From Paraburkholderia caffeinitolerans (GTDB lineage Bacteria; Pseudomonadota; Gammaproteobacteria; Burkholderiales; Burkholderiaceae): a DNA stretch of 55,170 bases. The notes under the pieces were generated by a model that saw nothing but the letters and a program-made list of their open reading frames with translations, was not told where the DNA came from and ran no database searches. Positions 49,331-55,170 of the stretch are shown piece after piece. Each line of letters opens with the position of its first letter. Position 1 is the stretch's first letter. Both the position numbers and the translations under genes were made by a program. Where the stretch lies: NCBI RefSeq assembly GCF_902859945.1, contig NZ_CADIKL010000050.1, positions 1-55,170 of the forward strand, written 5' to 3'.

Positions 49331-49753
49331 TCAGTGGCAGTGGCCGTGCGAGGCACCGCCCTGAGGCTCGCGCGCCATCGGCGTGTCGCGTTCGACGCCC
49401 GCGGCTTCGAGCTTGGCGAAATACTCTGCCCAGAGTTCGTCCTGGCGCGTCGCCAGTTCGTAGAGCTGGTCCCACGAGTAGATGCCGGTATTGTGACCGT
49501 CAGAGAAGGTGGGCTGCAGCGCGTAGTTGCCGACAGCTTCGAGCGCCGTGATGGTTACTTCGCGCTTGCCCGTTTGCAGCGTTTCCTGGCCGGGGCCGTG
49601 ACCGCGCGCTTCCGCCGAGGGCGTGTAGACGCGTATCAACTCGAACGGAACGCGATAGCTCTCGCCGTTTCCGTACTGGAGTTCGAGCACGCGCGAAAGC
49701 GCATGCACCACGATGCCGGTCGGCACCGGCGTATCGGATTTCAGTCCACTCAT
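49331..49753 (-). CDS. DUF971 (gamma-butyrobetaine hydroxylase N-terminal-like) protein
   Basis: A 140-residue protein of the DUF971/GBBH-like N-terminal family. The fold is seen in LELQYGNGESYRVPFELIRVYTPSAE, VTITALEAVGNYALQPTFSDGHNTGIYSWDQLYELA. Relatives include the N-terminal part of gamma-butyrobetaine hydroxylase and small proteins linked to iron-sulfur assembly, but the function is unproven. The His-rich tail (SHGHCH) might bind metal. GGAGGAA lies a good distance before the ATG at 49753, which decides the start over 49807. Same strand as HIT upstream and ubiE downstream. Confidence 0.88.
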   Translation of the reverse strand: MSGLKSDTPVPTGIVVHALSRVLELQYGNGESYRVPFELIRVYTPSAEARGHGPGQETLQTGKREVTITALEAVGNYALQPTFSDGHNTGIYSWDQLYELATRQDELWAEYFAKLEAAGVERDTPMAREPQGGASHGHCH

Positions 49754-49825
49754 GATTAATTCTGTTCCTCCCTCAATGTCACCGGCACGAACAGGCACGA
49801 AAGGCATGGCATCCGCAGCGCCCGT

Positions 49826-50257
49826 TCAGGCAAGCGCCTGTTCGATTTCCTGACGCACCGCGTCGCGCAGCAGTGTGGCCTGCGCGCGGCGCTGCCCGAG
49901 CATGGCCTCCGAGACCGTGCGCTGGCGCGGCGACCAGATCGACATCGGAAAATGCGCGTCGTTCGTGAAGCGCGGAATCACGTGCCAGTGCACGTGCGGC
50001 ACCTGGTTGCCGAGGCTCGCGAGATTCACCTTCGATGGTTGCATCACGCGGCGCAGCGCCCGCTCGACCGCGTAGACCGCGCGCATCAAATGTTCCCGGT
50101 CCTCCGCCCCAAGATCCGAGAACTCGGCGACATGCGCATTCCAGATGACCCGGCAAAAGCCGGGATATTCGGCTTCGGCGCTCGCGTGCACGACGCGCAT
50201 ACGCTCGTCTTCCCACAGCACATCGCCGCCTTCCTCATTGCAGAATACGCATCCCAT
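49826..50257 (-). CDS. HIT-family nucleotide-binding protein
   Basis: A 143-residue histidine-triad hydrolase or transferase acting on nucleotide phosphoramidates or dinucleotides. The triad HVHWHVIPRF is near residues 87-96. CVFC at the N-terminus may bind zinc together with downstream residues. Phosphate-side contacts include VNLASLGNQVPHVH. It sits between the large FAD/Fe-S gene and the DUF971 gene with gaps of 42 and 72 bases. Specific substrate not known. Confidence 0.9.
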   Translation of the reverse strand: MGCVFCNEEGGDVLWEDERMRVVHASAEAEYPGFCRVIWNAHVAEFSDLGAEDREHLMRAVYAVERALRRVMQPSKVNLASLGNQVPHVHWHVIPRFTNDAHFPMSIWSPRQRTVSEAMLGQRRAQATLLRDAVRQEIEQALA

Positions 50258-50299
50258 CGTCGACCTCGAACCCGTGTTACGGAAAAATTGGCGCTGCCA

Positions 50300-53200
50300 T
50301 TAAACCAGCACGCGCTCGATTCCGCCATTGTTCGCCTTCTGAACGTAGTCCGCCATCCAGTTTTCGCCAAGCACGTGTCGGGCGATTTCCACCACGATGT
50401 AGTCGGCTTCGATGTTGGCGTCCTCGTTGTACCGCGACAGCCCCTGGAGACACGACGGGCAGCTCGTCAGAATTTTCACATCCTGCTTGCTACCCTGCCC
50501 GCCCGCTTCCTGCTGCGTGGCCGGCTGCACCCCGTTCGCGCCGCTTATGCCACTCGCGACGATCGGAATGCCGCGCAGTTTCGCCGCACCCTTGCGGATT
50601 TCCTCTTCCTTGCGGAAACGCACCTGCGTCGAGATATCGGGGCGCGTCACGGCGAGCGTGCCCGACTCACCGCAGCAGCGCTCGTTCTTCTCGATCTTGT
50701 AGCCGTCCTTCTCGGAACCCATCAGCTCGTTCACTAGCTTGACCGGGTCCATCGTCTTGATCGGCGTGTGGCACGGATCGTGGTACATGTAGCGCGTGCC
50801 CGACACGCCATCGAGCTTGATACCCTTCTCGAGCAGGAACTCGTGGATGTCGATGATGCGGCAGCCCGGGAAGATCTTGTCGAATTCATAACCGGCGAGC
50901 TGGTCGTAGCACGTGCCGCACGACACCACCACCGTCTTGATATCGAGGTAGTTAAGCGTGTTCGCGACGCGGTGGAACAGCACGCGGTTATCGGTGACGA
51001 TCTTCTCGGCCTTGTCGAACTGGCCCGAGCCGCGCTGCGGATAGCCGCAACACAGATACCCCGGCGGCAGCACCGTCTGCACGCCGGCTTCCCAAAGCAT
51101 CGCCTGCGTCGCGAGACCCACCTGCGAGAACAGCCGCTCCGAGCCGCAGCCCGGGAAGTAGAACACCGCCTCCGAATCCACGTTCGTGGTCTTCGGGTTG
51201 CGGATGATCGGCACGATCTTGTTGTCTTCGATGTCGAGCAGCGCGCGCGCCGTCTTCTTCGGCAGGTTGCCCGGCATCTTCTTGTTGACGAAGTGGATCA
51301 CCTGCTCGACCACGGCCGGCTTGCCGGTGGACGCGGGCGGGTGCGCCGTCTGCTTCTTCACGACTTTCTTGAGCAGATCGTTGCCGAGGCGCTGCGCCTT
51401 GTAGCCCACGCCCATCATCACCTCGCGCGCGAGGTTGATGGTCTGCGGGTTGGTCGCGTTCAGGAAGAACATGCCCGCCGCGTTGCCCGCGTTGAACTTC
51501 TTCTTGCCCATCTTGCGCAGCAGGTTGCGCATGTTCATGGTGACATCGCCGAAGTCGATCTTGACCGGGCACGGCGTCACGCACTTGTGGCAGACCGTGC
51601 AGTGGTCGGCCACGTCGTTGAACTCGTCCCAGTGCTTGATCGACACGCCGCGGCGCGTCTGCTCTTCGTACAGGAACGCCTCGACCAGCAGCGAGGTCGC
51701 AAGAATCTTGTTGCGCGGGCTGTAGAGCAAGTTCGCGCGCGGCACGTGCGTCGCGCACACGGGCTTGCACTTGCCGCAGCGCAGGCAGTCCTTCACCGAC
51801 TCGGCAATCGCGCCGATGTCGGACTGCTGCATGATCAGCGACTCGTAGCCCATCAGGCCGAACGACGGCGTGTAGGCGTTGCGCAGGTCGGCGCCGTCGA
51901 GCAGCTTGCCCTTGTTGAAACGCCCTTGCGGGTCGACGCGCTGCTTGTAGGCGCGGAATTCGGCGATCTCGTCTTCGGTGAGGAATTCGAGCTTGGTGAT
52001 GCCGATGCCGTGCTCGCCCGAGATCACGCCGTCAAGCGAGCGTGCGAGCTTCATGATGCGCGCGACCGAGTGGTGCGCGTCCTGCAGCATCTCGTAGTTG
52101 TCCGAGTTGACCGGAATGTTGGTGTGCACGTTGCCGTCGCCGGCGTGCATGTGCAGCGCCACGAACACGCGGCCGCGCAGCACCTTCTTGTGGATCGCCT
52201 GAGCTTCGTCGAGGATCGGCTCGAACGCGCCGCCGTTGAAGATCTGGCGCAGTTCAGCACGAACCTCCTGCTTCCACGAGATGCGCACCGTGCGGTCCTG
52301 GGTGACGTGGAACACGGTGGCGTCCGGCTGGACGTCGGTGCGATCGGCGAACTTCTCCGCTAGCGCCTCGTAACCCAGTTGCACGAGATAGTGCTGCGCC
52401 TCGCGCAGCGACATGTCGAGCTTCTCGCCCACGAAGGCCCAGCGCGCGCGCACGCGCTTGAGCAGATCGAGCGCCTGCTGCACGCGGTCTTCGAGCAGTT
52501 CGGCCGATGGGATCTCATTGGCGTCGTCGGTCTTGCCGAGCGGCAGCTTGCCTTCCTTGAAGAACGCTTCAAGCGCATCGATCAACTGAAGCTTGTTCTT
52601 GATCGACAGCTCGATGTTGATGCGCTCGATGCCGTCCGTGTACTCGCCCATGCGATTGAGCGGAATCACGACGTCTTCGTTGATCTTGAACGCGTTGGTG
52701 TGTTTCGCAATCGCGGCGGTGCGGCTGCGGTCGAGCCAGAAGCGCTTGCGCGCCTCGGCCGAGACCGCGACGAAGCCTTCGCCGCTCTTGCCGTTGGCCA
52801 TGCGGATGACTTCCGAGGTGGCGGTAGCCACGGCATCGGCGTCGTCGCCGACGATGTCGCCGATCAGCACCATCTTCGGAAACGCGTTGCGCTTGCTCTT
52901 GGTCGCGTAGCCGACGGCGCGCAGATAGCGCTCGTCCAGATGCTCGAGGCCGGCCAGGATCGCGCCGCCCTGCTTCGAGGTCTCGAACAGATAGTCCTTG
53001 ATCTCGACAATGCTCGGAATCGCCTCGCGCGCCTGGCCGAAGAACTCCAGACACACGGTGCGCGTGTGCGCGGGCATCTTGTGCAGCACCCAGCGCGCGG
53101 ACGTGATGAGCCCGTCGCAGCCTTCTTTCTGCACGCCGGGCAAGCCCGCGAGGAATTTATCGGTGACGTCCTTGCCAAGCCCTTCCTTGCGGAAGCGCTT

Positions 53201-54355
53201 GCCTTCGATGTCGAGCCATTCGGTGCGCAGCAGCTTTTCGCCTGGCGCGTGCTCGCCGTCGAACCACTTGAGTTCGAAGCGCGCCACGGGAATGTCGTGG
53301 ATCTTGCCGAGGTTGTGGTCCAGACGCGTGACTTCGAGCCAGTTGCCCTCCGGATCGACCATGCGCCACCAGGCGAGATTGTCGAGCGCCGTGCCCCAGA
53401 GCACGGCCTTCTTGCCGCCCGCGTTCATCGCGACGTTGCCGCCGATGCACGAGGCGTCGAGCGACGTCGGGTCGACCGCGAACACGAAGCCCGCGGCATC
53501 CGCGGCTTCGGTCACGCGGCGCGTGACCACGCCCGCGCCCGAGAAAATGGTCGCGACCTTGCGGTCCACGCCGGGCAGGTCGGTCATCTCGACGGGGCCG
53601 AGCTGCTCGAGCTTTTCGGTGTTGATGACGGCCGAGAACGGCGTGAGCGGCACCGCGCCGCCCGTGTAGCCCGTGCCGCCTCCGCGCGGAATCACGGTGA
53701 GGCCGAGCTCGAAACAGGCCTTGATGAGGCCCGCGATTTCGGCTTCGGTATCGGGCGTGAGGACCACGAACGGATATTCGACGCGCCAGTCGGTCGCATC
53801 GGTCACGTGCGAGACGCGCGCGATGCCGTCGAAGCGGATGTTGTCCTTCTGCGTGCGCTTGCCGAGCACCTTGACGGCGCGGCGGCGCAGGTCGGCCATT
53901 TTCTCGAATTCGGCGGCGAAGTCGTCAATGGCGCGGCGCGTGGCGTCGACCAGCGTTTCCACGCGCGCAGCGCGGTCCACGCCTTCTTTATCGGCGTGCT
54001 CCTGGAGGTCGGCGCGGCGACGCTTCTCGATTTCGGCGAGGCGGTGGTTCAGCGCCTCAATCAGGAGCGCGCGGCGCTTCGGATTGTCGAGCAGATCGTC
54101 CTGCAGATACGGATTGCGGCGCACGACCCAGATGTCGCCGAGCACCTCGTAGAGCATGCGTGCCGAGCGGCCGGTGCGGCGTTCGGCGCGCAGTTCGGCG
54201 AGCGCGTTCCATGCATCCTCGCCCAGCAGGCGGATGACAATTTCGCGATCCGAAAAGGACGTGTAGTTGTACGGAATCTCGCGCAAGCGCGGTTCGACGT
54301 CGGTGGCCACGGCAGCGGCGGCGCCGTGAGGATCGAAAACTTGAGGTGCGTTCAT
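50300..54355 (-). CDS. Giant FAD-linked oxidase fused to Fe-S and CCG domains (DUF3683 type)
   Basis: A 1351-residue predicted 2-hydroxyacid (D-lactate or glycolate-like) dehydrogenase joining GlcD- and GlcF-like parts. The N-terminal region (about 15-120) matches my memory of DUF3683. The FAD_binding_4 domain (about 180-340) has VVLTPDTEAEIAGLIKACF and VIPRGGGTGYTGGAVPL. The FAD-oxidase C domain runs to about 800 (HMHAGDGNVHTNIP, GEHGIGITK). Two ferredoxin-like clusters follow near 857 (CGKCKPVCATH) and 917 (CTVCHKCVTPCP). Two CCG domains come after (CGSERLF, LCCGYPQRG, CGTCYDQ, CCGESGTL). I use the ATG at 54355; another lies at 54388. Electron acceptor and substrate are unknown. Confidence 0.9.
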   Translation of the reverse strand: MNAPQVFDPHGAAAAVATDVEPRLREIPYNYTSFSDREIVIRLLGEDAWNALAELRAERRTGRSARMLYEVLGDIWVVRRNPYLQDDLLDNPKRRALLIEALNHRLAEIEKRRRADLQEHADKEGVDRAARVETLVDATRRAIDDFAAEFEKMADLRRRAVKVLGKRTQKDNIRFDGIARVSHVTDATDWRVEYPFVVLTPDTEAEIAGLIKACFELGLTVIPRGGGTGYTGGAVPLTPFSAVINTEKLEQLGPVEMTDLPGVDRKVATIFSGAGVVTRRVTEAADAAGFVFAVDPTSLDASCIGGNVAMNAGGKKAVLWGTALDNLAWWRMVDPEGNWLEVTRLDHNLGKIHDIPVARFELKWFDGEHAPGEKLLRTEWLDIEGKRFRKEGLGKDVTDKFLAGLPGVQKEGCDGLITSARWVLHKMPAHTRTVCLEFFGQAREAIPSIVEIKDYLFETSKQGGAILAGLEHLDERYLRAVGYATKSKRNAFPKMVLIGDIVGDDADAVATATSEVIRMANGKSGEGFVAVSAEARKRFWLDRSRTAAIAKHTNAFKINEDVVIPLNRMGEYTDGIERINIELSIKNKLQLIDALEAFFKEGKLPLGKTDDANEIPSAELLEDRVQQALDLLKRVRARWAFVGEKLDMSLREAQHYLVQLGYEALAEKFADRTDVQPDATVFHVTQDRTVRISWKQEVRAELRQIFNGGAFEPILDEAQAIHKKVLRGRVFVALHMHAGDGNVHTNIPVNSDNYEMLQDAHHSVARIMKLARSLDGVISGEHGIGITKLEFLTEDEIAEFRAYKQRVDPQGRFNKGKLLDGADLRNAYTPSFGLMGYESLIMQQSDIGAIAESVKDCLRCGKCKPVCATHVPRANLLYSPRNKILATSLLVEAFLYEEQTRRGVSIKHWDEFNDVADHCTVCHKCVTPCPVKIDFGDVTMNMRNLLRKMGKKKFNAGNAAGMFFLNATNPQTINLAREVMMGVGYKAQRLGNDLLKKVVKKQTAHPPASTGKPAVVEQVIHFVNKKMPGNLPKKTARALLDIEDNKIVPIIRNPKTTNVDSEAVFYFPGCGSERLFSQVGLATQAMLWEAGVQTVLPPGYLCCGYPQRGSGQFDKAEKIVTDNRVLFHRVANTLNYLDIKTVVVSCGTCYDQLAGYEFDKIFPGCRIIDIHEFLLEKGIKLDGVSGTRYMYHDPCHTPIKTMDPVKLVNELMGSEKDGYKIEKNERCCGESGTLAVTRPDISTQVRFRKEEEIRKGAAKLRGIPIVASGISGANGVQPATQQEAGGQGSKQDVKILTSCPSCLQGLSRYNEDANIEADYIVVEIARHVLGENWMADYVQKANNGGIERVLV

Positions 54356-54960
54356 GGTTGGACGACTCTTGGTGACAGCCCCGCTCATGTGGCTCGCGGA
54401 TATCGCTCGCTGCGGGCATGGCGGACGCTGACGGGGCGCGTGGGGCGCTATTCTGAAATCGTGTCCGCCGGTGGCTCGCGGCTGGCGCTTAGTGGCGCGC
54501 TGTTGGCTCGCGGTTGGCTGGTAGCGGACTTTAGGGGTGGGGAAGCATGGCGGCTGCACTCACGCCGATGGTTCCCCGGCGCTCGGACCTAGCGGCACGA
54601 TCGTGCGTGCCGGACTTGCCGCTGCGCCGCGGGGCGGGTCTCGCGCCGTGCGGGCATCAAATGGGCTATCCGAGTCTGCCTGTGCATCTTCCGATCCTTG
54701 TTTCAAAAAGCGATTTTAACGCATGATCCGCGCCCGCGCTGACGGTGCCCAGGAACTTTGCCATCTTGCAAACGCCAGTCTCTTTCATTCGCGCGACAGG
54801 CGGGTGAACCGTGCCTGACATCTCCGTGAAGCGCCGTGCTGCAATGGATTCGCCGTCCGGACAGTCGGGAATTGGTCCGCTGCTGGCACACTGTCGGCAC
54901 GATCATTGGCGCTATCATTTACGTTTTCCCGTCAAATTCCGCGCCCGACGCGTCTCTCGC
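54356..54960. promoter_or_regulatory. Divergent gap between the FAD/Fe-S gene and ilvA
   Basis: About 600 bases with no supportable gene. The left half is GC-rich and contains three imperfect copies of GGCTCGCGG (near 54382, 54473 and 54505). The right half is less GC-rich. Weak promoter-like pieces are TTAAAAT on the minus strand near 54717 and TATCAT on the plus strand at 54913-54918, neither with a good partner. A 71-codon minus-strand frame (54703-54918) has no family features and is not called. Confidence 0.4.
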
Positions 54961-55170
54961 ATGGCCTCCCACGACGATTATCTGAAAAAAGTCCTCACTG
55001 CCCGCGTCTACGACGTGGCCCGCGAGACCGAACTGGAGCGCGCGCCGAACCTCTCGGCACGCCTGCGCAACACCGTCCTGCTCAAGCGCGAGGACAACCA
55101 GCCCGTGTTCTCCTTCAAGCTGCGCGGTGCCTACAACAAGATGGCGCACCTCACGCCCGCGCAACTCGAA
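54961..55170 (+). CDS. ilvA: Threonine ammonia-lyase, biosynthetic (partial, runs off the right edge)
   Basis: First 70 residues of a PLP-dependent threonine deaminase, which makes 2-oxobutanoate for isoleucine synthesis. The segment YLKKVLTARVYDVARETEL, then VLLKREDNQPVFSFKLRGAYNKM, is the diagnostic start of IlvA. Lys53 in SFKLRGAYNK is the PLP-binding lysine. The ATG at 54961 is the only start in frame close to the conserved sequence. The gene continues beyond the window, so the C-terminal regulatory ACT domains cannot be checked. Confidence 0.92.
   Translation, partial: MASHDDYLKKVLTARVYDVARETELERAPNLSARLRNTVLLKREDNQPVFSFKLRGAYNKMAHLTPAQLE

Noticed and set aside
52379..54592. A 737-codon plus-strand frame opposite the FAD/Fe-S gene
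   Set aside because: Same mirror composition, no recognisable domains, fully antisense to a gene with clear cofactor motifs.
54703..54918. A 71-codon minus-strand frame in the gap before ilvA
   Set aside because: No ribosome site, no known family and no hydrophobic or other pattern.
1..55170. CRISPR arrays, tRNA or rRNA genes, insertion sequences, phage genes
   Set aside because: No regularly spaced repeats, cloverleaf-like genes, transposase frames or phage structural genes were recognised on either strand.

Overview
The window is a GC-rich proteobacterial chromosome segment. Its gene orders point to Burkholderiaceae, most likely Paraburkholderia, Burkholderia or a close relative: lptD-surA-pdxA-rsmA divergent from amgK-murU; fmdB-DUF502-aspS-nudB-clsB; and ubiE-Tim44-ubiJ-ubiB next to HIT and DUF971 genes and a giant FAD/Fe-S oxidoreductase. 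The genus is inferred from gene order and protein resemblance only. I saw no rRNA, tRNA, CRISPR array, insertion sequence or phage gene.

Region 1 (1 to 13.8 kb, all minus strand) is a Wzx/Wzy-type exopolysaccharide operon, transcribed from about 13.8 kb towards base 1 and cut by the left edge. It begins with conserved machinery: a priming phosphoglycosyltransferase, Wza, Wzb and Wzc. UDP-ManNAcA synthesis follows (wecB, wecC). Then comes a clearly more AT-rich variable part: Wzx, a GT4 glycosyltransferase, a periplasmic polysaccharide lyase, a WecG/TagA glycosyltransferase, a Wzy-like polymerase and a hexapeptide acyltransferase whose 3' end looks frameshifted. A 738-base AT-rich gap with several dyads lies upstream of the operon.

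Region 2 (14.5 to 26.6 kb) is mostly housekeeping. It holds gloA, a ketopantoate-reductase-like gene, the rsmA/pdxA/surA/lptD outer-membrane and ribosome cluster, the divergent amgK-murU peptidoglycan sugar salvage pair, an Atm1-type ABC exporter and a YciA-like thioesterase.

Region 3 (26.6 to 31.6 kb) carries a large membrane GGDEF-EAL protein whose third PAS domain has the hallmarks of a blue-light LOV domain. It also carries a divergent pair, a nitrate-reductase-associated protein and FdhD.

Region 4 (31.7 to 39.1 kb) is a beta-oxidation operon (TetR regulator, acyl-CoA dehydrogenase, fused hydroxyacyl-CoA dehydrogenase/enoyl-CoA hydratase, thiolase, separate enoyl-CoA hydratase). It contains an internal terminator-like hairpin and a striking palindrome.

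Region 5 (39.2 to 54.4 kb, all minus) contains clsB, nudB, aspS, DUF502, fmdB, a TPMT-like methyltransferase, the ubiquinone genes ubiB, ubiJ and ubiE with a Tim44-like gene inserted, DUF971, HIT and the 1351-residue FAD/Fe-S protein. The right edge enters ilvA on the plus strand.

The points most worth following up are the LOV-GGDEF-EAL protein, the terminator placed 11 bases before the ubiJ start codon, the lyase-containing low-GC exopolysaccharide island, and the hairpin element in the fatty-acid operon. I did not find a clearly new multi-gene system.
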